41,233 bases of DNA from Peptococcaceae bacterium (GTDB lineage Bacteria; Bacillota; Desulfitobacteriia; Desulfitobacteriales; Syntrophobotulaceae), in NCBI GenBank assembly GCA_012521215.1, contig JAAYMU010000157.1, positions 1 through 41,233 of the forward strand, in the 5' to 3' direction. This document shows positions 1-8,275 of the stretch, piece by piece. The first letter of the stretch is position 1. Every line of letters starts with the position of its first letter. Under the pieces are notes generated by a model. It saw only the letters and a list, made by a program, of their open reading frames with translations, made no database searches and was not told the DNA's origin. The translations under genes were made by a program, and so were the position numbers.

Positions 1-611
1 AACTGCCTTTTGAGGAAAACGTTGCGTTAACGAAGAAAGTCGTAGAATATGCCCATGCCAAAGGAGTTGTAGTGGAGGCGGAGTTAGGAAGACTGGCAGG
101 AGTAGAAGATGACATTAAGGTCAGTGCCCAAGACAGTAGTTATACTGATCCTGAACAAGCTGCTGAATTTGTGGAAAGAACAGGCTGTGATTCTTTGGCT
201 ATTGCGATTGGAACCAGCCATGGAGCTTATAAGTTCAAGGGCGAGCCAAAACTGGATTTTGAACGCCTGGCCAAGATTGCTTCGCTTCTCCCCGGATTTC
301 CTCTTGTATTACATGGCGCTTCAACTGTCTTGCCGGAGTTTGTGGCTAAATGCAACCAATATGGCGGTGAAATCAAAGGTGCTCAAGGGGTTCCTGAAGA
401 GATGCTTCGTAAGGCCGGGACTATGGGAGTATGTAAAATCAATATCGATACCGATCTTCGCCTCGCTATGACAGCTTCTATCCGGGAATACTTGGCCACT
501 AACCCTGCCGACTTTGATCCCCGCCAGTATCTTAAACCGGCCAGAGAAGCCATTAAGAACATGGTCAAACATAAAATCAGAGATGTTCTAAACTGCAGCA
601 ATACAATTTAG
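1..611 (+). CDS. fba: Class II fructose-bisphosphate aldolase family protein, 5' end missing
   Basis: The reading frame is open from base 3, so the window holds about 203 C-terminal residues of a family usually near 280-310. Family members (FbaA/GatY/KbaY) cleave a ketose 1,6- or 1-phosphate to dihydroxyacetone phosphate and an aldehyde, using Zn in a TIM barrel. Visible signatures are VVVEAELGRLAG, then GTSHGAYK with a metal/phosphate-binding His, then PLVLHGAS, and near the C terminus the NIDTDLR motif that binds DHAP. The true start lies before the window; the GTG at 72 is internal. The gene ends just before a perfect hairpin shared with the convergent SDR gene. Whether the substrate is fructose-1,6-bisphosphate or another ketose phosphate cannot be decided from this fragment. 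Confidence 0.93.
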   Translation, partial: LPFEENVALTKKVVEYAHAKGVVVEAELGRLAGVEDDIKVSAQDSSYTDPEQAAEFVERTGCDSLAIAIGTSHGAYKFKGEPKLDFERLAKIASLLPGFPLVLHGASTVLPEFVAKCNQYGGEIKGAQGVPEEMLRKAGTMGVCKINIDTDLRLAMTASIREYLATNPADFDPRQYLKPAREAIKNMVKHKIRDVLNCSNTI

Positions 612-665
612 CTGTTATGCTAATAATTTACCGCACATTTTAATGATTGTGTTCCTGAAATAAAA

Positions 666-704
666 ACAAAAGTTGGACCGGAAATTTTCCGGTCCAACTT
701 TTGT
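666..704. terminator. Bidirectional terminator between aldolase and SDR genes
   Basis: A perfect 16-bp inverted repeat (666-681 and 689-704) encloses a 7-base AT loop. The outer stem is A-rich on one side and T-rich on the other, so both strands would give a GC-rich stem followed by U residues. It sits exactly between the ends of two convergent genes (stops at 611 and 720). Confidence 0.88.
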
Positions 705-719
705 TAGAAAAAACATCAA

Positions 720-1544
720 TTATTTTCCGCCGCCCCAGTTCATTCCGGCACTGGCAACAGCTGCTCCGCAGGGATCAACGATACATGCTCCTCCGTCTAC
801 CATAAATACCGCTCCGGTAATAAAGGAAGCTTCATCGCCTGCCAAGAAGGCCACTAATCCCGAAACTTCATCCGGAGTAGCAAACCTGGGCAATGGAGAG
901 AATCTGGTCATTGCTCCTAACGCTCCGGCAATATCAGTATTAAGAGATTGGGCTAAAGGTGTCATAGCTTGCTCTAACATTTCTGTCCGGATAGGTCCGG
1001 GACAAACAACATTACAGCGAATATTTGATTTGCCATAATCAAGAGCGGTTGCTTGAGATAGGCCAATCAGACCGGATTTTGATGCCGAGTATGCGGGCAT
1101 AGCCGGAATGCAGCGTACCCCAGCCAAGGAACCGATATTGATGATAGAGCCGCCACCGTTTTTAATCATATTAGGAATAGCAGCCCTCATAGTCAAAAAC
1201 GGCCCCGTAAGGTTGGTATCTATAATTCTTTGCCATTGTTCTATGGGAATTTCAACTACAGTTCCCGGGGGATCAATACCGGCGTTATTTACCAGGATAT
1301 CAATCTTACCGCCAAATTCTAAAGTAGCCTCAACCATGGCCTGAGCATCCGTAGTTACATCACCGGCGAACACGGATATCGAGCCTTCAGGTAACTCGGC
1401 TGCGACTTTTTCCAGTACCCCTTTGCGTCGGCCTGTGATAACAACTTTAGCACCTTCGGCTACAAATCGTTTAGCAAAATCAGCCCCAAGCCCAGTTCCT
1501 CCGCCTGTAATAAGGGCGACCTTTCCTTTTAAACGACCATCCAT
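720..1544 (-). CDS. Short-chain dehydrogenase/reductase (SDR), classical type
   Basis: A 274-residue Rossmann-fold oxidoreductase that should interconvert an alcohol and a ketone with NAD(P). The cofactor motif TGGGTGLG is at about residues 13-20, NNAG at 86-89, and the catalytic tetrad Asn111, Ser139, Tyr152, Lys156 (YSASK) is complete. The start is set at the ATG at 1544 because AAAGGAGG at 1553-1560 has correct spacing to it; a TTG six bases upstream is too close. A Gly/Ala-rich C-terminal tail of about 20 residues ending in GGGK follows the usual end of the fold (VDGG), which is unusual. It is the last gene of the minus-strand run regulator-hydrolase-MFS-SDR, so it likely oxidises or reduces the compound the MFS protein carries. 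The substrate is unknown. Confidence 0.92.
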   Translation of the reverse strand: MDGRLKGKVALITGGGTGLGADFAKRFVAEGAKVVITGRRKGVLEKVAAELPEGSISVFAGDVTTDAQAMVEATLEFGGKIDILVNNAGIDPPGTVVEIPIEQWQRIIDTNLTGPFLTMRAAIPNMIKNGGGSIINIGSLAGVRCIPAMPAYSASKSGLIGLSQATALDYGKSNIRCNVVCPGPIRTEMLEQAMTPLAQSLNTDIAGALGAMTRFSPLPRFATPDEVSGLVAFLAGDEASFITGAVFMVDGGACIVDPCGAAVASAGMNWGGGK

Positions 1545-1631
1545 ATTCAAAGCCTCCTTTTGAAATAAAGTTTGGTATTTATTTGTAAAGTTTTTATAAG
1601 CATCTATAAAGTTAACGCTAAATTATGTTTA

Positions 1632-2885
1632 TTATTTTGCAGCAGTTTCTTTGGCTTTTCTCCTGGCTACTACCAGAGGAGCAGATTCTTTATAGAAAAA
1701 GCTGACAATTAAGCAAACACACATACAACCTGCTGTTGCCAGCATGACTGCTCCCAGACCGGCCTTGTCCGCCACTATACCAAGGAGGGTTGCTCCAAGA
1801 GTGGCACCTATTAATTCCCCGGTTAACTGGTTAGAGCCGATAATGGTGGATACAAAACGCGGGTCGCCGGACTCTGCAGGGATAGTAGATTGCATAAGGG
1901 CGCAAACGCCGGTGCCTCCCCAGCCTACGAAAGCAATAAACATGAGAAAACCTAGGTTGGCGGGTCCGTATAAGATACCTAAATTACCGATAATCCCCAT
2001 GGCAGCGGCGATAATAACCAGCGGTTTACGGCCGAATGAATCAGATAAGCGGGGAATTAAGACACCCCAAAGGATAGCTCCTACACCGAAACAGGACATT
2101 ACATAGCTCATTTGTACGTTGGTTAAGCCTTTGACTGTAGTCAGGAAACCAGGAGCAAAGGTAAGAGTACAAACATACCAGCAAAGTAAGAAGAGAGTCC
2201 CGATAATGGAAAGAACAACGTTTCTGTTTTTGAAGATAACTTCACCGTAATTAATTTTTTCTTTGGGTTTCTTTTCGGAAGTTTCTGCCTCGGCCCCGGT
2301 GGTAGGGTTAACTAGTATTTTCCATATTAAAAATGAAATTATAATACCTGGTATAATGGTGAGTACAAATGTCATTCTCCAGCCAATCGACTCGGCCAAA
2401 GCTACTTGAACAAGAGGTCCTAAAAGTGATGAAATTAATCCCACTGCTGACACCTGCATTAGGCCCATGTTCATACCTCGGCGGTGAGGGGATGATTGGG
2501 GGATGATGAAACCCTGAGATACAGGCATTACCGGTCCTTCAAAACAACCCATTAACGCGCGGACAATTAAAAGCATTATAAAACCGGTAACCAGACCTGT
2601 GAGCATGGAACAGATAGAAAAACATAAGACAAAGATCGCTAGCAAGTTTTTGCGAGAAACTTTTGTATCGGCAAAATAACTACCAAACAGTCCTATAACA
2701 GCCCAAGTGAGCGCAAAAACAGAAGTTGCTAAGCCTAGTTGTGTATAACTAATACCTAAGTCAGCCATGATGTAGTTCTGCAGGTTTGATAAAGCAAAGC
2801 GGTCAAACATAACAAAACCGAAGGCGAGACAAAGGATGAACACCATCCAGTTTTCATAACCTTTGATCATTTTCTGTTGTTCCAT
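1632..2885 (-). CDS. MFS transporter, 12 transmembrane segments
   Basis: A 417-residue hydrophobic protein with the two-times-six helix layout of the major facilitator superfamily. A short charged loop (ADTKVSRKN) follows TM2 where the MFS signature loop lies, a matching loop (LSDSFGRKP) lies in the second half, and a hydrophilic central loop is rich in Glu and Lys (about 195-215). The ATG at 2885 is preferred over the GTG at 2900 because GAGGGA lies about seven bases before it. It is followed 87 bases later by the SDR gene with no terminator between, and preceded by the hydrolase gene, which suggests one transcript. The layout resembles the anion:cation symporter/organic-acid uptake branches more than drug pumps, but the substrate is not readable. 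Confidence 0.9.
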   Translation of the reverse strand: MEQQKMIKGYENWMVFILCLAFGFVMFDRFALSNLQNYIMADLGISYTQLGLATSVFALTWAVIGLFGSYFADTKVSRKNLLAIFVLCFSICSMLTGLVTGFIMLLIVRALMGCFEGPVMPVSQGFIIPQSSPHRRGMNMGLMQVSAVGLISSLLGPLVQVALAESIGWRMTFVLTIIPGIIISFLIWKILVNPTTGAEAETSEKKPKEKINYGEVIFKNRNVVLSIIGTLFLLCWYVCTLTFAPGFLTTVKGLTNVQMSYVMSCFGVGAILWGVLIPRLSDSFGRKPLVIIAAAMGIIGNLGILYGPANLGFLMFIAFVGWGGTGVCALMQSTIPAESGDPRFVSTIIGSNQLTGELIGATLGATLLGIVADKAGLGAVMLATAGCMCVCLIVSFFYKESAPLVVARRKAKETAAK

Positions 2886-2991
2886 ATAAATATCCCTCAC
2901 TTTGTAAATAAATGGGAAAATTCACAAGCATAACCTCAAGCTGACCACTCACGAACCAGTTAATAAACAATTATTTATCCTTCCTAAATAG

Positions 2992-3008
2992 GTGCCCATT
3001 TAGGGCAC
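2992..3008 (-). other. Short hairpin between hydrolase and MFS genes
   Basis: GTGCCC and GGGCAC (2992-2997 and 3003-3008) form a perfect 6-bp stem with a 5-base loop directly after the hydrolase stop codon. No run of U follows on the minus strand, so it is more likely a transcript-stabilising or weak attenuating structure than a full terminator. Confidence 0.4.
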
Positions 3009-3013
3009 TTTCA

Positions 3014-3871
3014 TTATTCTTCGTCTTCTCTCCAATCCCATTCTCTTTGGCCTTTAAATACATTGGAGTTCATTTCATTGCTGATGAAAAGGTTAGCATC
3101 AGGGAAACGTTGGCACATGTTGTAGTAGAATTCGCCTACGGTCTTGGTTCTGGCGAGTTCTTCCTCTGTAGCTTTAATATATTCTTTAGTAAATTCAAAG
3201 GAACTGTTATCAAAAGGCATGCCAGGCTTGGCGTGACCCGGAATAACTACCTCGGCCCCCAGTTTTTCCAGTTTTTCAATATCTTCAATCCATTGTTGGC
3301 GTTCTTCGGCAGTTACTTCACAGGTAAACGGATGAGCCTGGTTGAAGAGAACGTCACTGCCGATTAAGGTCTTGATTGAAGGAATCCAAACCACAGTATT
3401 ATATTTCAGGTCTCCCATTATTTTTGGTATAATTTCAATTCTCTCGCCTTCAAGTTCGAAGTAGTTCTCCGTCATAGGCTCAATGGGAATAGGTTTGGTA
3501 GGATAGTTGAATTTACCTATTTGTTCTTCCCAATGCTCCATTTTGTCTATAAACTGTTTATTAATTACCTTAGCTACTTCCGGGAGAGCAATGACGCGGG
3601 CATTAGGGTAGGCTTCAACGATGGGCTGAAGACCGAAATAATGATCGGGGTGAGCGTGGGTAATGTAAATAGTCTTTAAATCTAAACCCGTCTCCAGAAT
3701 TTCAGCGGCTACACGGTGTCCATTAGCTAATGACCATTGGGTATCAATCAGGGCGCAATCCTTTTTCCCCATGATGATTACGGAAGAAACCTCAAAGCCT
3801 TGTTTCTCGTCGCTGAAAAAAACCTTGGTAGCAAGCTTATCTTTGCCATGGGTGTTAATTCTGACTTCCAT
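3014..3871 (-). CDS. Metallo-beta-lactamase-fold hydrolase
   Basis: About 285 residues with the zinc-binding signature THAHPDH (His at 72 and 74, Asp76-His77), a later D in IGSDVLF and a final His in IPGHAKPG, the usual order of metal ligands in the fold. Members hydrolyse thioesters, lactones, phosphodiesters or similar bonds in the cytoplasm; no secretion signal is seen here. The start is placed at the ATG at 3871, which has an AAGGAGAAGGTGAG ribosome site. The frame stays open to a TTG at 4000/ATG at 3994, but those lack a good ribosome site and add 41-43 residues outside the fold. It is the first gene after the sigma-54-type promoter and precedes MFS and SDR genes, so a hydrolytic step in the same pathway is the natural inference. 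Confidence 0.88.
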   Translation of the reverse strand: MEVRINTHGKDKLATKVFFSDEKQGFEVSSVIIMGKKDCALIDTQWSLANGHRVAAEILETGLDLKTIYITHAHPDHYFGLQPIVEAYPNARVIALPEVAKVINKQFIDKMEHWEEQIGKFNYPTKPIPIEPMTENYFELEGERIEIIPKIMGDLKYNTVVWIPSIKTLIGSDVLFNQAHPFTCEVTAEERQQWIEDIEKLEKLGAEVVIPGHAKPGMPFDNSSFEFTKEYIKATEEELARTKTVGEFYYNMCQRFPDANLFISNEMNSNVFKGQREWDWREDEE

Positions 3872-4040
3872 TAGACTCACCTTCTCCTTACTTAATAATT
3901 TTTGAAGTAATACTGGCTCAAGGGCTTGATCAATGGGTCGGCACTGAAAACCCTTAAGCTTATGCACCACCTTTCCGGGTTTGGCCCTTGCCATGATCAA
4001 AACTCACTTGAGGCCTTTTTTGCTTTCTAAAAAATAATAA

Positions 4041-4057
4041 TGCAATATACATGCCAA
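4041..4057 (-). promoter_or_regulatory. Sigma-54 (-24/-12) promoter of the hydrolase-MFS-SDR unit
   Basis: On the minus strand the sequence reads TTGGCAT-GTATA-TTGCA. GG (4055-4054) and GC (4043-4042) are 12 bases apart as required for RpoN, and the match to TGGCAC-N5-TTGC fails only at one weak position. Initiation is expected near 4031, about 160 bases before the preferred hydrolase start. A sigma-54 activator gene lies immediately upstream on the same strand, which supports function. Confidence 0.78.
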
Positions 4058-4115
4058 AGCTTGAATCAGCTTAAATCCAGGAAATAAGGACTGTCGAAAC
4101 TCCTGACAGAAACAA

Positions 4116-4145
4116 TTGTTACTTATTTCTAAAGCAATGTAACAA
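4116..4145. promoter_or_regulatory. Candidate upstream activator site, TTGTTAC-N16-GTAACAA
   Basis: A perfect 7-bp inverted repeat (4116-4122 and 4139-4145) is centred about 76 bases upstream of the -24 element. Enhancer sites of sigma-54 activators are often spaced dyads 70-200 bases upstream. It shares the GTTAC/GTAAC core with the second dyad at 4216-4253. Function is inferred from position and symmetry only. Confidence 0.45.
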
Positions 4146-4215
4146 AGGATCAAAAAAACTAAACATATACTAATAAACAGTGTATCAAATTTAAACACTC
4201 AAAAGAGGTATAGGC

Positions 4216-4253
4216 AGTTACATATAGGTGGCTGCTACTTATATGTAGTAACT
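4216..4253. promoter_or_regulatory. Second candidate activator dyad with GTTAC/GTAAC core
   Basis: AGTTACATATA (4216-4226) is mirrored by TATATGTAGTAACT (4240-4253), an inverted repeat with a three-base insertion. It lies about 180 bases upstream of the -24 element, between it and the regulator's stop codon. The shared half-site with the nearer dyad suggests two sites for one protein. Confidence 0.4.
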
Positions 4254-4290
4254 TATTATGGATATTACTGTTATACTTACTGAATATAAT

Positions 4291-6363
4291 TTAGCCGCGC
4301 AAATTATATTTTTTCATTTTTCGATAAAGAGTAGCTCTGCTAAAACCAAGGCTTTTTGCAGCATGGCTTATACAATAGTTCTTTTCCTCCAATACCTCTC
4401 TGATGATTTCTCTTTCCAATTCCTTCATAGATAGGTTTTGTTCCTGTACTGTCTCTTCCGTAATTAACTCCGATCCTATACTCTTTTCCGCAGCTGATTT
4501 ATTCATAAAGTCAACAATCAGCGGCGGAAGGTCTTGAGGTCTTATTATCCCATTGTTATGTACAGTCATGGCGTAAGAAATAGCGTTTTTCAATTGTCTA
4601 ACGTTTCCCGGCCAGTTATATTCTAATAGTAAATATTTGGTGGCGCTGCTTATGGATGGCGGGGTAATTTGCAGTTTCTCCGCTGCTTCGGTTACAAAAT
4701 ATTTTAGCAAGCTATTGATATCAGACTTTCTTTCCCGTAAGGGGGGTAACACTAAGGTGAAAACAGATAAACGAAAGTAGAGATCTTCTCGAAATTGGTT
4801 GTTTTGGACTAATGTCATTAAGTCTTTATTAGTGGCTACAATTAATCGGAAATCCACATCGATGTAGCGGTTTCCTCCTATGCGTAAAACCTGCTTTTCT
4901 TCTATTACCCTTAACAATGTAGATTGCAGTTCATAGGGAAAATCACCTATTTCATCTAAAAAAAGAGTCCCGCCGTGGGCCATTTCAATTTTCCCTGCCC
5001 GTCCTTGACGTTCTGCCCCTGTAAAAGAGCCTTTCTCATAACCGAAAAGTTCACTTTCGATTAAATTCCGAGCAAGAGCACCGCAATTAACAGCGATAAA
5101 CGGTCCGTTGGGGCGGCTAGCGTTATGTATGGCCTGAGCGAATACTTCTTTACCGGTACCGCTCTCCCCTTGAATCAGGATACATTCATCCTGGGGCGCA
5201 AACCTTTGGGCCAAGTGAACAGCTTTCCTTATTTGGGGAGAACTGCCGATTATTTTGGCAAAAGAATACTTTGCCCTGGCACTGCTTATATTTGTACTGC
5301 TCGTACAGGAAGATTCTTTCTTTAAGGTGTTTATTTTCCTTAGGGTCAGGACATAACCGTAATTAATTCCGCTATCAATTAGTGGTTTAATAGAACATAG
5401 AAGCTTTTGCTTAACAAATTCACTTTCGATTACGGTTTCGTAAACGGATTTACTGTTTTTTAGAGCTGATTTCACCAAAAATTGTTTTCCTAATATCTCT
5501 TCAATTGATTTGCCTAGCAGTTCTTTGTTATATTTCGCAAACAGTTTTCTTGTTATTTCATTGAAGTAGACAATATAACCGTCTTTATTTAAAGTAATCA
5601 CAGCCTCGTCAGCAATTTCGAATGATAATCCTAAAAGTTTGTTGTTTAATTTATAACGAAATTCATTCTGAATAGCTCCGGCCATATTTATAGCTAAAGC
5701 TAAGGTGTGGGAGTTTTGATGATAAAAAGTGGGAGTAACAATAGAAAGAGTTCCGGCCAGAACGTTGTTATTATCGAAAATGGGGGCCGTAGAACAAGCA
5801 ATTTTATCGTGCTTTTCACAGTAATGTTCCGGACCGCAAATCTGGATGGGTATCCCTAGAATCAGGCTTAAAGTATGGCCGCAAGTGCCGACCGTTTTTT
5901 CCGACCACACCGACCCTTCTATAATTTCAAATCTATTGTTTTGTTCCAGTAAAAGTTTGGAATTTCCGACAATTACCCGTAGAAAAACTCCTTGTTCATC
6001 AGTCAGATAGATAATACTTTCTGTATTGGTTAAAATGCTCTCCAACCGCCGAATATTGGGGTCCGCCGCTTTCAAAAAAATATCTTTTTCATGTAATAGT
6101 TCAGCAAAGTCAGATGAGTTTAAAACTGGGGCACGGTTATAATCAAAAATATTGAGACCGTAATTATAGGATCTTAACCATGATTCCACAATTACCGGGC
6201 GAACAAAATCAACCTGTGAGGAACTTTTGCGATGAATAAGCAAATCAATTTTATATTTGCGGATCCGATCCATAAGTGCAAATTCGTTATTGGTAAGGTT
6301 TTTGTCTATAGTATGGTTGGATTGAAGTATCATTGGGCTAAGCATATGTTCCAGCGAATTCAT
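4291..6363 (-). CDS. Sigma-54-dependent transcriptional activator (AcoR-like: GAF-PAS-AAA+-Fis)
   Basis: A 690-residue enhancer-binding protein. An N-terminal GAF-type sensor covers about 85-225 (with a Cys/His patch, CGPEHYCEKHDKIACS, as in AcoR/DhaR relatives). A PAS domain lies at about 245-340. The AAA+ domain has Walker A GESGTGKE near 396, the sigma-54 contact loop as GSFTGA near 445, Walker B GTLFLDEIGDF and LPPLRERKSDI. The Fis-type helix-turn-helix ends the protein (AAKSLGFSRATLYRKMKKY). ATP hydrolysis would open a sigma-54 promoter. The ATG at 6363 is chosen because GGAGGAA precedes it; the TTG at 6381 lies in that ribosome site. It lies upstream of the -24/-12 promoter it probably serves. 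The small-molecule signal is unknown. Confidence 0.95.
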   Translation of the reverse strand: MNSLEHMLSPMILQSNHTIDKNLTNNEFALMDRIRKYKIDLLIHRKSSSQVDFVRPVIVESWLRSYNYGLNIFDYNRAPVLNSSDFAELLHEKDIFLKAADPNIRRLESILTNTESIIYLTDEQGVFLRVIVGNSKLLLEQNNRFEIIEGSVWSEKTVGTCGHTLSLILGIPIQICGPEHYCEKHDKIACSTAPIFDNNNVLAGTLSIVTPTFYHQNSHTLALAINMAGAIQNEFRYKLNNKLLGLSFEIADEAVITLNKDGYIVYFNEITRKLFAKYNKELLGKSIEEILGKQFLVKSALKNSKSVYETVIESEFVKQKLLCSIKPLIDSGINYGYVLTLRKINTLKKESSCTSSTNISSARAKYSFAKIIGSSPQIRKAVHLAQRFAPQDECILIQGESGTGKEVFAQAIHNASRPNGPFIAVNCGALARNLIESELFGYEKGSFTGAERQGRAGKIEMAHGGTLFLDEIGDFPYELQSTLLRVIEEKQVLRIGGNRYIDVDFRLIVATNKDLMTLVQNNQFREDLYFRLSVFTLVLPPLRERKSDINSLLKYFVTEAAEKLQITPPSISSATKYLLLEYNWPGNVRQLKNAISYAMTVHNNGIIRPQDLPPLIVDFMNKSAAEKSIGSELITEETVQEQNLSMKELEREIIREVLEEKNYCISHAAKSLGFSRATLYRKMKKYNLRG

Positions 6364-6407
6364 GAAAAGTTCCTCCCTCAACCTTACACCTAATCCATAT
6401 TAATACA

Positions 6408-6437
6408 ATTATACAACCTTTGTGAATAAAAAAACAA
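6408..6437 (-). promoter_or_regulatory. Sigma-A promoter of the sigma-54 activator gene
   Basis: TATAAT (6413-6408) with TTGTTT (6437-6432) at 18-base spacing on the minus strand, about 45 bases before the start codon. It suggests that the activator itself is made by the housekeeping sigma factor. Confidence 0.5.
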
Positions 6438-6470
6438 GCTGAGTTAGGGTTCTAAAGGCAGAGAAATAAA

Positions 6471-6506
6471 AAGAACAGCATTGCTGGCAGCATAATAGCT
6501 GTTCTT
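6471..6506 (-). terminator. Terminator after the Rnk-like gene
   Basis: AAGAACAGC and GCTGTTCTT (6471-6479 and 6498-6506) form a 9-bp stem. On the minus strand the distal arm runs into TTTTATTT. It lies just downstream of the stop codon at 6524. Confidence 0.7.
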
Positions 6507-6523
6507 AGGATTAATGGCCTAGT

Positions 6524-6931
6524 TTATAAATCATATCTACCTGACGCTTCCGGTTGAAAAAGTATTTTTTTGACTGTAATTTTTACGGTTCCATCCGGCA
6601 CTTTCCATTCTATGACGCTGCCTTCCGGATAGCCAAGAATAGCTGTACCGATCGGGGATAATACAGAAATTCTATTTTGAGAGATATCTGCTTCGTCAGG
6701 ATAAACAAGTGTATACTCTTCCTCTTCGTCCCCAAATGCTAAAAGAACCTTGCTGTGCATGGAAATTACATCCCCCGGTAGTTGGTCAGGACTTTTGACG
6801 ACGGCTCTATTTATTTCTTCTTCAAGCTCGTTCAAAAATTCCTTGTTTTTTAATGAATCATATTTAGTTTGGCTAATAATTTTTAAAATTTTGTGTTTAT
6901 CCGATTCGGTGATAAAAATTTTGCGAGCCAT
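6524..6931 (-). CDS. Rnk / GreA-GreB C-terminal-domain family factor
   Basis: A 135-residue cytoplasmic protein, the usual size of Rnk (regulator of nucleoside diphosphate kinase). A short N-terminal helical part (SDKHKILKII...ELEEEINRA) is followed by the FKBP-like GreA/GreB C-terminal domain, with V(I)SMHSKV, YTLVYPDEAD and ISVLSPIGTAILGY-EGSVIEW, all family signatures. Such proteins bind RNA polymerase near the secondary channel. The start at 6931 is supported by GAGGAG eight bases upstream; the frame runs open to 7102 but the added part has no ribosome site and a low-complexity Lys/Phe-rich composition. It is a monocistronic minus-strand gene between the activator and DegV. Confidence 0.88.
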   Translation of the reverse strand: MARKIFITESDKHKILKIISQTKYDSLKNKEFLNELEEEINRAVVKSPDQLPGDVISMHSKVLLAFGDEEEEYTLVYPDEADISQNRISVLSPIGTAILGYPEGSVIEWKVPDGTVKITVKKILFQPEASGRYDL

Positions 6932-7134
6932 TATTTGTTCTCCTCTCGAATTACTTTCTATTTCTATATAATAAAGGCCTAAAACAGGAAGGCTAAATAA
7001 AAAAAGAGAAAAAGAAAAAAGTACAAAAGACACTTCCCAAACAGCAAGGGAAATGCCTGTAACTATTAATTCCAGCATAGATGATCTTACAGCCATTGTC
7101 AATACTGGATTGCATTAACAGTTTGAATATAGAA

Positions 7135-8016
7135 TTATAAAAACCTGGGTTTACCTAGGAAAAAGGCTGCAATAAGGCCCGGGCCACAATGGGAGCCTAT
7201 AGTAGGACCTATGTAGCTTATAAAAGAATCCTGAAAGCCACATAGGTCTATGAGAGTTTGCGAAAAAGTTTCAACTTCTTTAGCCTTACAATCAGAATGA
7301 CAGATATAAACCTTTTGCTCACTAGGATTCACTACCAGTTCCTGAACAATATCGTAAATGCGTTTTAAAGCTTTCTTACGTCCCCTTGCTTTTTCGCGGA
7401 CGATAAGGTGGCCTTCTTTATCAAGGTTGAGAATGGGGTTGATATTCAAGACCGTAGCCACAGTTGCCCCGGCCCTGCTTACCCGTCCACTGCGATAGAG
7501 ATACTTAAGGTCGTCACAAGTGTAATAGGTATTTACGAATATCTTATGCTCTTCTAACCATTTTACACAAGCTTCTGGCGTTTCGCCGGCGTCTCGCATA
7601 TCAGCGGCCCAGATACATAACATGCCGTATCCTATAGAAGCGAGGGTAGAGTCCACAACAAAAACCTGGGCTGCGGGTTGAGCATCCAGGAAGAGGTTTT
7701 GGGCAATTACAGCATTGGAAAATGTGCCTGAGATACCGCTGCCCATAGCAATATGGACTATGGGTAGCTCAAATTCCTTCCATAATTTTGTCCAATGATC
7801 TACAAACTCATATGGCGTCATCTGGCTGGTACGAGGTACGGCACCTTTTCTCATATGGTTATAGAATGCAATACAGTCTTCTGGGTTCATTTGGTCAGTA
7901 TATTGTTTTTCGTCTATAATATATTTCATATGGTAGGCGTAAATGCCCCTATCCTTGCAGAATACTGCAGGCAGGTCACAGCCCGAATCAGTAGAAACAC
8001 AAAATTTACCCATCAT
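7135..8016 (-). CDS. DegV family fatty-acid-binding protein
   Basis: A 293-residue protein of the DegV/FakB family, which binds a fatty acid and, where a FakA kinase is present, delivers it for phosphorylation. The N-terminal STDSGCDLP, the central MGSGISGTFSNA with the Ser that contacts the carboxylate, and the GRVSRAGA motif are present, and the length matches the family (about 280-290). It starts at the first of two adjacent ATG codons after a GGGGGAGGGG ribosome site. No fakA neighbour is seen here. The nearest minus-strand neighbour downstream is the Rnk-like gene after about 200 bases. Confidence 0.92.
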   Translation of the reverse strand: MMGKFCVSTDSGCDLPAVFCKDRGIYAYHMKYIIDEKQYTDQMNPEDCIAFYNHMRKGAVPRTSQMTPYEFVDHWTKLWKEFELPIVHIAMGSGISGTFSNAVIAQNLFLDAQPAAQVFVVDSTLASIGYGMLCIWAADMRDAGETPEACVKWLEEHKIFVNTYYTCDDLKYLYRSGRVSRAGATVATVLNINPILNLDKEGHLIVREKARGRKKALKRIYDIVQELVVNPSEQKVYICHSDCKAKEVETFSQTLIDLCGFQDSFISYIGPTIGSHCGPGLIAAFFLGKPRFL

Positions 8017-8052
8017 AAATAAACCCCTCCCCCTTCAGGCAGGGTTTTTCTA

Positions 8053-8104
8053 TATTTAGGATGTGCTGGTGAGATGTGTATTTAGGATGTGCTGGTGAGA
8101 TGTG
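8053..8104. repeat. Two exact tandem copies of a 26-bp unit
   Basis: The unit beginning TATTTAGGATGTG occurs at 8053-8078 and again, without any mismatch, at 8079-8104, upstream of the DegV gene. Only two copies are present and no coding frame runs through them. This looks like a recent slippage duplication. Confidence 0.9.
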
Positions 8105-8275
8105 TTGGCAGCATGTGCTATGCATGGGCACTGACATTCTATTTTCCTAGTAGTTTACCCTGCTCTGAGCAAATTTTAATAAAATAAATGGGCCTATTCT
8201 GATTATACAAAAAATGGGAGATGATTGTAAATAGGAAGAGCCGGTAAGGCAAAATTGCACATATTTTGTCTTATC

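Noticed and set aside
673-1038. 121-residue plus-strand frame over the SDR gene
   Set aside because: It begins inside the terminator hairpin and is antisense to a clear SDR with full catalytic residues.
4004-4198. 64-residue minus-strand open frame upstream of the hydrolase
   Set aside because: It has no ribosome site and overlaps the sigma-54 promoter and one activator dyad; its product is low-complexity hydrophobic sequence.
6932-7102. 57-residue N-terminal extension of the Rnk-like protein
   Set aside because: The real start at 6931 has GAGGAG at correct distance and gives the standard family length; the extension is hydrophobic low-complexity sequence.
8053-8104. CRISPR-like repeat
   Set aside because: The two 26-bp copies are directly adjacent with no spacer, and there are only two.
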